The notes: generated from the letters alone by a model not told the origin. 56,713 nt of DNA from an uncultured Phascolarctobacterium sp. (GCA_949288065.1 CASEIL010000012.1:1-56713); one strand, 5' to 3'. Counted from the first letter of the stretch, positions 46,586-54,797 are shown. Numbers and translations: made by a program.

Positions 46586-46617
46586 AAAATCCGCAGCTGC
46601 ATTAAACAACTGCGGAA
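46586..46617 (-). terminator. Terminator of brnQ
   Basis: CCGCAGTT/AGCTGCGG-type hairpin followed by TTTTTTA on the minus strand, directly after brnQ. Confidence 0.85.
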
Positions 46618-46623
46618 AATTAG

Positions 46624-47940
46624 TTATGCTTTTTCTTTTACAAACATGCTGTAAACAATGCCAATTACAAACCCGACGACGGAAGGCACCAGCCAGCCGA
46701 AGCCTACATTGTAAAACGGAACAATGCCGCTTAAAATGCCTTCGGCGATGCTCATGGATACGCCCGCCGCCTTTAAGCCGTCCATAACCGCAAACACAAT
46801 GGTAAATGCCAGCGTAGTGCGGTAAATGCAGGTACGCTTAACCGGCGAAAACGCCAGCAGCACCAGCACGATAACAATGGGGTACAGCAAACACAGCACC
46901 GGCACGGAAAGCGCCATAATTTTGTTTAAGCCAAAGTTGGAAACACAGAAGCTGAAAACGCAAATGGCAGCCGCCAGGCGCTGATACTGCATTTTGCCGT
47001 TCAGCACGCGTTCAAAGTACGAGCCTGCCGATACCGTCAGGCCAATGCTCGTCGTTAAGCACGCAAAGAAAATCATCAGGCACAGCACTACGTTGCCGGC
47101 GGTGCCCATGTAGTAATTGGCAATGCCGGAAAGCGCTACCGCGCCGTTATCCGAAAGGCCGAACACCGCCACGCTTGTTGCGCCGGTGTAAGTAAGCGAA
47201 AAGTAAATGGCAGCCAGCAGCGCCGCCGCAATAACGCCCGCCTTAATGCAGGTTACGGTTAAAACCTTGCCGTCCGTAATGCCGCGCAGCTTAATGGAAT
47301 CAATTACCACGGAGCCAAACAGCATCGTTGCCAGCAAGTCCATGGTAAAATAGCCTTCCTGAAAGCCCTTTAAATAAGGGATGGTGGCATAATAGCCGCC
47401 TGCCTGCTGCGGCTGCCCCATGGGGTATAAAAACACCTGCAATACCAAAACGGCAATGCTTACCAGAAGCAGCGGCGTTAAAATTTTGCCAACCCAGTCC
47501 ACTATTTTGGAAGGGTTAACAGACAAAAAGTAAGTAACGGCAAAAAAGAACAGCGAATACAGCGCCAGCCCCAAATCGTAATCCTCCGCCGATATAAACG
47601 GCAGAATGCCAACGTCGAACGATACTGCGCCGGTACGCGGAATAGCAAAAAACGGCCCGATGGTCAGCACCGTAACAATTATCAGCAGCTTGGCAAATTT
47701 TGGGTGCACCGGCAATGCCAGCGCCTCCGGATTGGAAGCACGCAAAAGGCCGATGGCGATAATGCCCAAAAGCGGTATGCCTACGCCCGTGGTGCAAAAA
47801 CCTGCCGCCGCCGATAAAAAGTTAACGCCGGCCGATTGCCCCAGCGCAGGCGGAAAAATTAAGTTGCCCGCACCAAAGAACGACGCAAACAGCATCAGCC
47901 CTATCGGCAGAATTTCCATAAAAGTAAGTTTTTGTTTCAT
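46624..47940 (-). CDS. brnQ: Branched-chain amino acid transport protein BrnQ (LIVCS family)
   Basis: Cation-coupled importer of leucine, isoleucine and valine. 438 aa with 12 hydrophobic segments; the N-terminal FASFFGAGNLIFPPALG is diagnostic, as is GYFTMDLLATMLFGSVV. AGGAGA lies 6 nt before the ATG. It follows tyrS after a terminator. Together with azlCD elsewhere in the window, the organism has both an importer and an exporter for these amino acids. Confidence 0.94.
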   Translation of the reverse strand: MKQKLTFMEILPIGLMLFASFFGAGNLIFPPALGQSAGVNFLSAAAGFCTTGVGIPLLGIIAIGLLRASNPEALALPVHPKFAKLLIIVTVLTIGPFFAIPRTGAVSFDVGILPFISAEDYDLGLALYSLFFFAVTYFLSVNPSKIVDWVGKILTPLLLVSIAVLVLQVFLYPMGQPQQAGGYYATIPYLKGFQEGYFTMDLLATMLFGSVVIDSIKLRGITDGKVLTVTCIKAGVIAAALLAAIYFSLTYTGATSVAVFGLSDNGAVALSGIANYYMGTAGNVVLCLMIFFACLTTSIGLTVSAGSYFERVLNGKMQYQRLAAAICVFSFCVSNFGLNKIMALSVPVLCLLYPIVIVLVLLAFSPVKRTCIYRTTLAFTIVFAVMDGLKAAGVSMSIAEGILSGIVPFYNVGFGWLVPSVVGFVIGIVYSMFVKEKA

Positions 47941-47956
47941 GTCTTCTCCTAATCAA

Positions 47957-47988
47957 AAATTAAGGCTGCGTTTTATTGCAGCCTTAAC
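47957..47988 (-). terminator. Terminator of tyrS
   Basis: AAGGCTGC/GCAGCCTT hairpin followed by AATTTTTG on the minus strand between tyrS and brnQ. No strong promoter for brnQ is seen after it, so read-through may drive brnQ. Confidence 0.8.
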
Positions 47989-47999
47989 CTTGTTAAATA

Positions 48000-49220
48000 T
48001 TAGTCAATCAGCAAACGGTAGTATTTCTTTTTGCCCTTGCGCACTAAAAGGCTCTTATCTGCATCAAATAGTTCCGGGCTCAGCTGCATTTCAGCATCGC
48101 TAACGGCGCTGTCGCCAAGGTACAAACCACCCTGCTGCACCATCTGCCTTGCCTCGCGTTTGCTGCTGAACACCTTGGCCGCAGTTAAAACGTCAATCAG
48201 CTTGGCGTTGACGTCTTCTGCCGTAAGGTTAATAGTCGGCACGTCGGTCATAGCGCCGCCGCCGCCAAAAAGCGCCTCTGCTGCCTGTTTGGCCTTGTTG
48301 GCCTCTTCCTCGCCGTGTACAAGTTTGGTAACCTCGTAAGCCAGCACCTTTTTCGCCTCGTTAATGGCAGAATCCTTCAGGCTGCCCAAGCGGCGCACCT
48401 CGTCCATGGGAAGGAAAGTTAACAGCGCCAGGCAGTTCTCCACGTCGCTGTCATCCACATTGCGCCAGTACTGGTAAAAATCGTATGGGCTGGTCTTTTC
48501 CGGGTCAAGCCACAGCGCGCCCTTTTCGGTTTTTCCCATTTTGCGCCCGTCGCTGGTGGTTAACAGCTTGCAGGTCATGCAAAAAGCAGGCTTCTGCTCC
48601 TTGCGGCGGATAAGCTCCACGCCAGCCAGCATGTTGGACCACTGGTCGTCGCCGCCCATTTCCATCACACAGCCGTATTTTTTATTCAGCGTCCAAAAAT
48701 CGTACGCCTGCATAATCATATAGTTAAATTCAAAGAAAGAAAGCCCGCGCTCCAGGCGCTTTTTAAAGCACTCAGCCGTCAGCATGCGGTTAACCGAAAA
48801 ATGCACGCCCACCTCGCGCAGCAGCTTAATATAGTTCAAATCAAGCAGCCAGTCGGCGTTGTTAACCATAATTGCCTTGTCGTCCGTAAAATCAATAAAA
48901 CGGCTCATCTGCTTTTTAAAGCAGGCAATGTTGTGCGCAATAAATTCCGGTGTCAGCATCTTGCGCATTTCATCCTTGCCGCTCGGGTCGCCAACCATGC
49001 CGGTGCCGCCGCCCAAAAGCACAATCGGGCGGTGCCCCGCCTTTTGCATGTGGCTCATCGCCATTAAGGCGATAAAGTGGCCAACGTGCAGGCTGTCAGC
49101 CGTCGGGTCAAAGCCAATATAAAAGGTGATTTTCTCCTTTGCGAGAAGCTCACGGATTTCTTCCTCGTGCGACATTTGTTTTACAAAACCACGCTCTTGC
49201 AGAACGTCAAAAACAGACAT
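48000..49220 (-). CDS. tyrS: Tyrosyl-tRNA synthetase
   Basis: Class I synthetase that charges tRNA-Tyr. HIGH-type motif [13 protein letters not shown]-type motif [12 protein letters not shown], tyrosine-site residues YIGFDPTAD, and a C-terminal S4 RNA-binding domain ([20 protein letters not shown]). 406 aa from ATG 49220, with GGAGGA 6 nt upstream. Its upstream region is only about 90 nt and has no T-box, the usual control of tyrS in Firmicutes; instead an inverted repeat covers the promoter. Confidence 0.96.
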   Translation of the reverse strand: MSVFDVLQERGFVKQMSHEEEIRELLAKEKITFYIGFDPTADSLHVGHFIALMAMSHMQKAGHRPIVLLGGGTGMVGDPSGKDEMRKMLTPEFIAHNIACFKKQMSRFIDFTDDKAIMVNNADWLLDLNYIKLLREVGVHFSVNRMLTAECFKKRLERGLSFFEFNYMIMQAYDFWTLNKKYGCVMEMGGDDQWSNMLAGVELIRRKEQKPAFCMTCKLLTTSDGRKMGKTEKGALWLDPEKTSPYDFYQYWRNVDDSDVENCLALLTFLPMDEVRRLGSLKDSAINEAKKVLAYEVTKLVHGEEEANKAKQAAEALFGGGGAMTDVPTINLTAEDVNAKLIDVLTAAKVFSSKREARQMVQQGGLYLGDSAVSDAEMQLSPELFDADKSLLVRKGKKKYYRLLID

Positions 49221-49241
49221 CAATCTTCCTCCAGTCAAAAT

Positions 49242-49291
49242 AATAATCGCATTAAGCCATACTAATGATTATACAACTTAATGCGGTTATT
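49242..49291. promoter_or_regulatory. Inverted repeat spanning the tyrS promoter
   Basis: Two 15-nt arms (49242-49256 and 49277-49291; AATAATCGCATTAAG and CTTAATGCGGTTATT, one mismatch) are separated by 20 nt. The -10 lies in the gap and the far arm falls in the promoter spacer, while the near arm covers about +5 to +19. The layout suits an operator. Confidence 0.6.
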
Positions 49292-49296
49292 GGCAA
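49268..49296 (-). promoter_or_regulatory. tyrS promoter
   Basis: TTGCCA (49291-49296), 17-nt spacer, perfect TATAAT (49268-49273) on the minus strand, about 47 nt upstream of the tyrS start. Confidence 0.8.
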
Positions 49297-49309
49297 ATTT
49301 TAAATTTTT

Positions 49310-49741
49310 TTATAACTGAGAGGTGCAGTGCGGGCAGCGCGTTGCGTCATCAGCAATAGGCTGGCGGCAAAACGGGCACAGCCTCGGCGCGGGCGCAGGC
49401 GCCGCCTTGGGGCGGAAGCGGTTAATCTGCTTAATTACCACAAACACCGCAAAGGCAATGATTAAAAAGTTAATTACGGTATTGATAAACACACCGTAGG
49501 AAAGCACCGGAGCGCCTGCATCGGCGGCAGCCTTAAGCGTGGGGTAAGATTTGCCGTCCAGCGCTAAAAACAGATTGGAAAAATCTATTTTGCCGATAAG
49601 CATACCAAGCGGCGGCATAATAACATTGTTTACCAAAGAAGTGGTAATCTGCCCGAAGGCACCGCCGATAACAACGCCTATCGCCATGTCCATTACGTTG
49701 CCGCGCATGGCAAAATCTTTAAACTCATCAAAAAAACTCAT
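49310..49741 (-). CDS. mscL: Large-conductance mechanosensitive channel MscL with C-terminal zinc ribbon
   Basis: Emergency osmotic release channel of the cytoplasmic membrane. The N-terminus ([34 protein letters not shown]) contains the pore-lining TM1 and its amphipathic helix; TM2 is at about 80-103. The conserved periplasmic loop is present. After [13 protein letters not shown] the usual C-terminal helical bundle is replaced by a rubredoxin-like zinc ribbon ([12 protein letters not shown], about 120-140). 143 aa. It has its own promoter. Confidence 0.93.
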   Translation of the reverse strand: MSFFDEFKDFAMRGNVMDMAIGVVIGGAFGQITTSLVNNVIMPPLGMLIGKIDFSNLFLALDGKSYPTLKAAADAGAPVLSYGVFINTVINFLIIAFAVFVVIKQINRFRPKAAPAPAPRLCPFCRQPIADDATRCPHCTSQL

Positions 49742-49775
49742 TATTTCAACTCCTGTTTAAAATTTTAGACGTTAT

Positions 49776-49805
49776 ATTCTATCTTATAATTGTAAAATTT
49801 GTCAA
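49776..49805 (-). promoter_or_regulatory. mscL promoter
   Basis: Perfect TTGACA (49800-49805), 18-nt spacer, TAGAAT (49776-49781) on the minus strand. It lies back to back with the promoter of the plus-strand gene at 49877. Confidence 0.75.
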
Positions 49806-49816
49806 GTTAGCTGCAC

Positions 49817-49845
49817 TTGACTATGCCTGCGCAATAAACTATAAT
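49817..49845 (+). promoter_or_regulatory. Promoter of the DnaA-domain-I-like gene
   Basis: TTGACT (49817-49822), 17-nt spacer, perfect TATAAT (49840-49845), about 30 nt upstream of the start codon: a strong vegetative promoter. Confidence 0.85.
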
Positions 49846-49876
49846 ATGTGTTGTAAAAGCTAAAGGAGGAAGAACA

Positions 49877-50212
49877 ATGAGAGATGATCTGGTAGTACCG
49901 GGCGAACACGAAGAAGACTTTGTCCTGGCAAGGGACGCCAAAGTTGTTACCGTTCCCTTTTCGCCTTTGGAATTACGTATGTCTAAAGAAAAACCTTACC
50001 TGATGGAAGGCCTGGCAAAATTAAAGGAAGCGCTGGGCGAAGACGGTTTTAAACGCCTCATCAGCAAGGTACACAATATTAACCTCAGCGGCGACAAAAT
50101 TTTGCTTGTTGCCGAAAACGAGCTGCACCGCACCAACATTGAACGCGAATGCCTGACGCACATCGCCGAGGCTTTTAATGTTAAATTCATCCGCGTTGTG
50201 GTTGAAGGTTAA
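49877..50212 (+). CDS. Small stand-alone protein resembling DnaA N-terminal domain I
   Basis: A 111-aa protein, not identified with certainty. Residues about 45-111 follow the pattern of DnaA domain I: two helices (EGLAKLKEALGEDGFKRLI), a strand pair (NINLSGDKILLVAENELHR), a helix (NIERECLTHIAEAF) and a last strand (VKFIRVVVEG). The N-terminal 40 residues are acidic, then extended (VVTVPFSPLELRMS). No ATPase or DNA-binding domain is present. AGGAGG lies 6 nt before the ATG. DnaA domain I mediates self-association and helicase/regulator contacts, so a modulator of DnaA is conceivable; this is inference. Confidence 0.6.
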   Translation: MRDDLVVPGEHEEDFVLARDAKVVTVPFSPLELRMSKEKPYLMEGLAKLKEALGEDGFKRLISKVHNINLSGDKILLVAENELHRTNIERECLTHIAEAFNVKFIRVVVEG

Positions 50213-50230
50213 AAAATTTTTAAAAAAGTG

Positions 50231-50259
50231 TTGACAATTCGTTAAAAGTTATTTATAAT
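50231..50259 (+). promoter_or_regulatory. tRNA-Pro promoter
   Basis: Full-consensus TTGACA (50231-50236), 17-nt spacer, TATAAT (50254-50259), about 30 nt upstream of the tRNA. Confidence 0.9.
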
Positions 50260-50288
50260 TATCTTCGTTGCAGTAAGCAACACAAAGT

Positions 50289-50365
50289 CGGGGCGTGGCG
50301 CAGTTTGGTAGCGCGCTTGTTTCGGGTACAAGAGGCCGTGAGTTCGAATCTCGCCGCCCCGACCA
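50289..50365 (+). tRNA. tRNA-Pro (anticodon CGG)
   Basis: A 77-nt tRNA with acceptor stem CGGGGCG/CGCCCCG, A discriminator, encoded CCA, anticodon stem CTTGT/ACAAG with loop TT-CGG-GT, D loop with TTGGTAGC and T loop GTTCGAATC. It reads CCG. It has its own consensus promoter and terminator, between the DnaA-domain-I-like gene and the DUF2939 gene. Confidence 0.96.
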
Positions 50366-50378
50366 ATTTAAAAATCAG

Positions 50379-50406
50379 TCCGCAGAGCGAATCTGCGGAT
50401 TTTTTA
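50379..50406 (+). terminator. Terminator of tRNA-Pro
   Basis: TCCGCAGA/TCTGCGGA hairpin followed by TTTTTT on the plus strand. Confidence 0.9.
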
Positions 50407-50463
50407 TTTTATATCCCGCCAAAGCGGATTGATTATTTTTGCAAATAAAAATTTATAAAATTA

Positions 50464-50491
50464 TTGCATTAAAATGCTTTAGTAGTATAAT
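50464..50491 (+). promoter_or_regulatory. Promoter of the DUF2939 gene
   Basis: TTGCAT (50464-50469), 16-nt spacer, TATAAT (50486-50491). It lies downstream of an ATG at 50439, which shows that the real start is the later TTG. Confidence 0.75.
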
Positions 50492-50528
50492 ATTGGCAGG
50501 GAAAAAGTTTTATTTAGGAGGGTCTTTG

Positions 50529-51578
50529 TTGAACGATAAAGTTAAAAAGATTGTTGCGGTGCTGGCGGCACTTGCCATTTTGACAAGCGGCTGGTACTTT
50601 TTTTACTGGCTTAAAACGCCGCAGCATTCTATTGCGCTTATTGCCGACGCTGTGCGCCAGCACGACTTGAGAACCTTTGAAAAGCATGTGGATATGAACT
50701 CGCTGTACAGCAAGGCTTACGACGATGTTGTTGCCGTTACCTTCGGCAGCGATAAGGACGCCAACCCGATTATTGTTGCCATTGTTAAGGGCATTAAGGG
50801 GCTGGCCGTACCGCTTTTGGAAAGCGAAACCCGCAGCTACATTGTTAAGGGCGACCAGGCTGACGACAGCGAGGATGTGCCCGAGGCTGTACCGGCAGGC
50901 AGCGAAAATGGCGCGGAAATTGTAGATAACCTGAAGGACCGCACCGGCTTTGGCGATTTGAAGTACGAGGGTGTGGAAAGCAGCGATATTAACGGCGAAA
51001 CCGCATTGGTAAACCTTAAGCTGCACGACGAAAAATTAACCAAAGATTTTATTTTGCAGATTAAAATGCAGCAGCTGGACGACGGCCTGTGGCGCTTGCA
51101 GCAGATTACCAATTTGCAGGACTTTATGAAAATGCGCGAGGCAGCCGTTAAGGAAAAACTGGCGGAGCTTAACAAGCCCATCGCCGCGCAGATTGCCCAA
51201 AACGTAGCGCTGGATAAAAAAATGCTGCAAATAACGTCTGTGCATTACTCCAAAATTATCCGCGTGCTGGAGGCGGAACTTAATTTAAACAACACCTCCG
51301 GTAAAAACATCAGCTACATTGCCGGTATGCTGGAGCTGTACGATGCCAACGGGCAGATTTTTTACAGCGGCAGCTTTGCCAGCAACGCCATGCTGAAAAA
51401 CGGCGCCAACAAACTGTACAAATTTGATTTTGAGCTGAACCCCTACGTTAAAGAGGACGCGCAGGTTATCAATACCGATTTAAGCAAGGTAAAATGGAAC
51501 GCCTACTTAACCAACCTCGCCTTCGACGACGGCACCTCGCTGGATTATTTAACAGCACTGCCGGAGAGTAAAAAATAA
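50529..51578 (+). CDS. DUF2939-type membrane-anchored protein
   Basis: About 349 aa from the TTG at 50529 with AGGAGG 7 nt upstream. One N-terminal membrane segment (about 8-26, KIVAVLAALAILTSGWYFFY) anchors an extracytoplasmic domain. The segment LKTPQHSIALIADAVRQHDLRTFEKHVD is the DUF2939 hallmark. The C-terminal third (about 225-345, YSKIIRVLEAELNLNNTSGKNISYI, FDFELNPYV) is beta-rich and looks like a FxLYD/DUF4352-type domain. Function unknown. It is monocistronic. Confidence 0.78.
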   Translation: MNDKVKKIVAVLAALAILTSGWYFFYWLKTPQHSIALIADAVRQHDLRTFEKHVDMNSLYSKAYDDVVAVTFGSDKDANPIIVAIVKGIKGLAVPLLESETRSYIVKGDQADDSEDVPEAVPAGSENGAEIVDNLKDRTGFGDLKYEGVESSDINGETALVNLKLHDEKLTKDFILQIKMQQLDDGLWRLQQITNLQDFMKMREAAVKEKLAELNKPIAAQIAQNVALDKKMLQITSVHYSKIIRVLEAELNLNNTSGKNISYIAGMLELYDANGQIFYSGSFASNAMLKNGANKLYKFDFELNPYVKEDAQVINTDLSKVKWNAYLTNLAFDDGTSLDYLTALPESKK

Positions 51579-51596
51579 ACTGAATATGCACATACT

Positions 51597-51631
51597 AAAA
51601 GCGCGCCCGCAATGCGGACGCGCTTAATTTT
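51597..51631 (+). terminator. Terminator of the DUF2939 gene
   Basis: AAGCGCG/CGCGCTT hairpin with an inner CCGCA/TGCGG pairing followed by AATTTTT. Confidence 0.85.
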
Positions 51632-51635
51632 TATG

Positions 51636-51670
51636 CAAAAAAAGGAACCACGCAAAGTGATTCCTTTTTA
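51636..51670 (-). terminator. Terminator of the hydroxyacid dehydrogenase operon
   Basis: AAGGAATCAC/GTGGTTCCTT hairpin (one wobble) with a run of T on the minus strand, just after the dehydrogenase stop codon. Confidence 0.8.
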
Positions 51671-51672
51671 TT

Positions 51673-52641
51673 TCATCCTTTTACTTCTGCCGGCATTGGT
51701 TTGCCGCTAAGGGCTGCCAAAATATTTTCGGCTGCCAGTTTGGCCATAGCGTCGCGCGTTTCCACGGTGGAGGTTGCAATGTGCGGCGTTACGGTTACGT
51801 TGTCCAGCGTCAGCAGCTTGTGCGTGCCGGGCAGCGGTTCCGGGTCAGTAACGTCCAGCGCAGCGTAAGCAACCTTTTTGCTTGCCAGCGCTTCGTACAA
51901 TGCTTCCGTATCCACAATTTTGCCGCGGGCAATGTTAATAAAACGCACGCCGTCCTTCATCGCAGCAAACTGCGCGCTGCCAAACATGCCCTGCGTTTCC
52001 TGCGTCAGCGGCACGGTTACCAAAATAAAGTCCGCCGTTTTTAAAAGCTCATCAAAAGTAGCATATTCCGCGCCCAAAGCAGCGTCATCCACCCGGCGGT
52101 GCCTGTTATGGTAAATAACGCGCATATCGCTTGCCAAAGCGCGTTTAACAACCTTGCTGCCAATGTCGCCCATGCCAACAATACCCAGCGTTTTACCTGC
52201 CAAATCCACGCCAAAGCCCAGGCCCTTGCGCTCGCCCCATTTGCCGGTTGCAACATGCTGCCAGCCGCGGGCAATTTTGCGGGCGCTGTCAATTATCAGC
52301 CCGTAGGCTAAATCCGCCACGGCGGGAGCCAGCACATGCGGCGTGTTGCCCACCTTTATGCCTCGCGCATGGCAGGCGGCGACGTCGATATTATCGTACC
52401 CCACGGAGGCCTGCGCGATAACCTTCAGCTTGGGCGCTTTGGCCAGCAGTTCTTCGTTTATTTTAATATTGCCGATAGAATACAGCGCGTCTGCCTGTGC
52501 CAGCCAGCTGTCAAAAAGCTCTGCCGGTGTGCGCCCGCCTTCCTTCCACGCCAGAAGGTTGGTTTCGGCGTCCAAAAGCTCATACGCCGGTGTGCGCAGC
52601 TTGCCGCTGGTTACTACCGTCATCTCTTTTAAAGCTGCCAT
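51673..52641 (-). CDS. D-isomer-specific 2-hydroxyacid dehydrogenase
   Basis: NAD(P)H-dependent reductase of 2-oxoacids, 322 aa. NAD-binding GIVGMGDIGSKV (about 150), catalytic arginine in INIARGKIVD, glutamate in DVTDPEPL and histidine in TPHIATST. Closest in style to glyoxylate/hydroxypyruvate or 2-ketogluconate reductases (GNTPHVLAPAVADLAYGLI). The precise substrate cannot be read from the sequence. Third gene of a DUF456-VOC-dehydrogenase unit, 13 nt after the VOC gene. Confidence 0.9.
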   Translation of the reverse strand: MAALKEMTVVTSGKLRTPAYELLDAETNLLAWKEGGRTPAELFDSWLAQADALYSIGNIKINEELLAKAPKLKVIAQASVGYDNIDVAACHARGIKVGNTPHVLAPAVADLAYGLIIDSARKIARGWQHVATGKWGERKGLGFGVDLAGKTLGIVGMGDIGSKVVKRALASDMRVIYHNRHRRVDDAALGAEYATFDELLKTADFILVTVPLTQETQGMFGSAQFAAMKDGVRFINIARGKIVDTEALYEALASKKVAYAALDVTDPEPLPGTHKLLTLDNVTVTPHIATSTVETRDAMAKLAAENILAALSGKPMPAEVKG

Positions 52642-52654
52642 TATGCCTCGCCCC

Positions 52655-53032
52655 TTATTTTAAAGGTAAAATCTCGAGCCAGTAACCGTCCGGGTCGGCA
52701 ATAAAGTAAATGCCCATTTTGGGGTTTTCGTAAACAACGCACCCCATTTCTTTATGTTTGGCATGCGCTGCTTCAAAATCCTTAACGCCAAAGGCGAGAT
52801 GGAATTCGTTATCGCCAAGGTTGTACGGCTCTTTGCGGTCGCGCAGCCAGGTCAGTTCCAGCTCAAAGTTGGATTCGCTGTCGCCCAGATAAACCAGAAT
52901 AAAGCTGCCGTCCTCAGCAGTAATGCGCCTAACCTCTTTTAAGCCCAGCGCTTCTTCATAAAAATACATGCTTCTTCCCAGTTCCAGCACGTTAAAATTG
53001 TTGTGCAGGAATTTAAATTTCATATTATCCAT
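52655..53032 (-). CDS. VOC-family protein (glyoxalase I-like)
   Basis: A 125-aa protein with two beta-alpha-beta-beta-beta modules. It contains FKFLHNNFNVLELGRSMYFYEEALGLKEV, FELELTW and YFIADPDGYWLEILPL, with potential metal ligands His (start) and Glu (WLEI). It resembles lactoylglutathione lyase, which detoxifies methylglyoxal. Many VOC proteins have other roles, so only the superfamily is secure. The pairing with a hydroxyacid dehydrogenase suggests 2-oxoaldehyde or 2-oxoacid metabolism. AGGAGG lies 5 nt before the ATG. Confidence 0.85.
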   Translation of the reverse strand: MDNMKFKFLHNNFNVLELGRSMYFYEEALGLKEVRRITAEDGSFILVYLGDSESNFELELTWLRDRKEPYNLGDNEFHLAFGVKDFEAAHAKHKEMGCVVYENPKMGIYFIADPDGYWLEILPLK

Positions 53033-53042
53033 GCTTTCCTCC

Positions 53043-53555
53043 TTATGTGTTTAAAAAGATTTGCTTAATAAGCAGTATCGCCATCGCCGCCGAGGCAACC
53101 ACTTTGCCGATAATTGCAATAAATTGCAGCTTGGCAGCCTTCCAAGCCAGCTCAAAGGCGTCGTCGCAATCCATTGTTTGCGAATACTCATACACAAACG
53201 CCATTACAAACGAGCCCATAGCGCCGCCCAGCACGCTGCCGAACACCGGGAACACGCCCGTGCCCAAAACTGCGCCGATAAAGGTACCGATGCCAATCAG
53301 CCCTACCACGCTCCACGGCAGTTTATGCCTGCGGATGCCGAAAAACGATACTATAAATTCCCATAACTCACCAAAAACATAAATCAGCACCAGCGCTGAT
53401 AAAATGCGCCCGTCAAAATATTTTGCTTCGTCAAAGCAGGCAAACCCTATACCCGAAATGAGCATCAGCGTGTTGCCCGGCAAGCCCACCAATGTGAGCA
53501 GCGGCCCCACGATTATGATAAAGGCTGCCGCCAATGCTTCCAAAAAATATTCCAT
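53043..53555 (-). CDS. DUF456 membrane protein
   Basis: About 170 aa from ATG 53555 (AGGAGG 5 nt upstream) with four to five hydrophobic segments. VGLPGNTLMLISGIGFACF and the glycine-rich GIGTFIGAVLGTGVFPVFGSVLGGAMGSFVMAF are typical of the family, whose function is unknown. First gene of the operon with the VOC protein (10-nt gap). Confidence 0.83.
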   Translation of the reverse strand: MEYFLEALAAAFIIIVGPLLTLVGLPGNTLMLISGIGFACFDEAKYFDGRILSALVLIYVFGELWEFIVSFFGIRRHKLPWSVVGLIGIGTFIGAVLGTGVFPVFGSVLGGAMGSFVMAFVYEYSQTMDCDDAFELAWKAAKLQFIAIIGKVVASAAMAILLIKQIFLNT

Positions 53556-53586
53556 ACGCGCCTCCTTATGCTTATTGCTTGGCAAT

Positions 53587-53595
53587 ATTATAACA
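53587..53595 (-). promoter_or_regulatory. Promoter of the DUF456 operon (extended -10)
   Basis: TGT TATAAT on the minus strand (-10 at 53587-53592) 32 nt upstream of the DUF456 start, with no good -35. Confidence 0.5.
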
Positions 53596-53632
53596 CAAAG
53601 TTCTGTACTTTATTTGTAAGTTTTGTGAATTA

Positions 53633-53661
53633 TTGTTTTTGCGCCCTCAAAATGATAAAAT
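53633..53661 (+). promoter_or_regulatory. mscS-family gene promoter
   Basis: TTGTTT (53633-53638), 17-nt spacer, TAAAAT (53656-53661), about 31 nt upstream of the channel gene. Confidence 0.55.
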
Positions 53662-53691
53662 AATGATAAATAAATTACACAAGGAGCTTTT

Positions 53692-54756
53692 ATGGAGCAG
53701 ATTATTAATATTTTAACCCCGTGGATAAAGCCGGTTGTTGTTTTTTGCGGCTTTATGGTAATACGTTATTTGTACCGCACTGTTATTTTGCGTTTTCTGC
53801 AGCTGTTAAACAATAAAATGTCGTTTGAATACGGCGGCGATATTTTGGACGCCTTTTCCAAGCCGATACATATTTTTTTGTATATCCTTGGCGTGTATGC
53901 AGCGCTGAACTGCTCGCCCATCACCTTTGTTACGGACCACCCCGTTATCGACAGGATTTTGCGCAGCAGCTTTATCATCTGCATTTTCTGGGGCGTGTTT
54001 AACCTTAGCGATATTACCCACGGCTTAGCGCTCAGAATTTTAACGCAGGCGGAAATTAATATTGAAGATTCGCTGGCGAACATTCTCTCAACCATGCTGC
54101 GCATTTTAATCGTCGTTATCGCCACGCTGATGATTGCCAAGGAATGGAACTATGATATGAGCGGCCTTTTAGCCAGTTTAAGTATCGGTTCGCTCGCTCT
54201 GGCCTTTGCCGCCAAGGACGCGCTGGCCAATGTGTTTGGCAGCTTTGTTATTATTGTAGATAAGCCGTTTAAGGTTGGCGACTGGATTTCCGCCAACGGC
54301 GTAGAAGGCACGGTAGAAAAAATTACTTTCCGCAGCACCTGCATCCGCACCTTCCCGCAGGAGCTGGTATATGTGCCGAACTCGCTGCTTTCCAACACGC
54401 CCATTATTAACTACACCAAACGCGAAAAGCGCCGCCTGGAATTTTTGCTGGGCGTTACCTACGACACAACGCACGACCAGATGCAGCAGCTGGTGGAAGC
54501 CATACGCCATTATTTAACGCACAGCGAGCTGGTTTTTAGCGAAACGGTAATGGTTTACTTCCGCGATTATGCGGACAGCAGCCTGAACATTTTTATTGTG
54601 TGCTACACCAAGGCCAGCGACACCCGCGGCTTTTTGGCAGCGCGCGAGCAGATTAACCTTGATATTATGAAGATTTTGGAAGCGAACGGCGCAAGCTGTG
54701 CCTTCCCCAGCACCAGCGTTTATTTTGAAACACCGCTGAAAAACGAAACTAAATAA
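53692..54756 (+). CDS. Small-conductance mechanosensitive channel (MscS family)
   Basis: A 354-aa osmotic-release channel. Four hydrophobic segments at about 10-25, 58-80, 85-108 and 140-160 are followed by the pore helix LLASLSIGSLALAFAAKDALANVFGSFVII and the MscS beta domain (DKPFKVGDWISANGVEGTVEKITFRSTCIRTFPQELVYVPNSLL). The C-terminal alpha/beta domain is complete. It is the second tension-gated channel in the window besides mscL. AAGGAG lies 5 nt before the ATG. Confidence 0.93.
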   Translation: MEQIINILTPWIKPVVVFCGFMVIRYLYRTVILRFLQLLNNKMSFEYGGDILDAFSKPIHIFLYILGVYAALNCSPITFVTDHPVIDRILRSSFIICIFWGVFNLSDITHGLALRILTQAEINIEDSLANILSTMLRILIVVIATLMIAKEWNYDMSGLLASLSIGSLALAFAAKDALANVFGSFVIIVDKPFKVGDWISANGVEGTVEKITFRSTCIRTFPQELVYVPNSLLSNTPIINYTKREKRRLEFLLGVTYDTTHDQMQQLVEAIRHYLTHSELVFSETVMVYFRDYADSSLNIFIVCYTKASDTRGFLAAREQINLDIMKILEANGASCAFPSTSVYFETPLKNETK

Positions 54757-54771
54757 TTTACATTAAGCTAA

Positions 54772-54797
54772 AAAAGGCAGCCGCTTGGCTGCCTTTT
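54772..54797. terminator. Bidirectional terminator between the mscS-family gene and rmuC
   Basis: AAAAGGCAGCC/GGCTGCCTTTT hairpin with a four-nt loop, between convergent genes. Confidence 0.85.
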
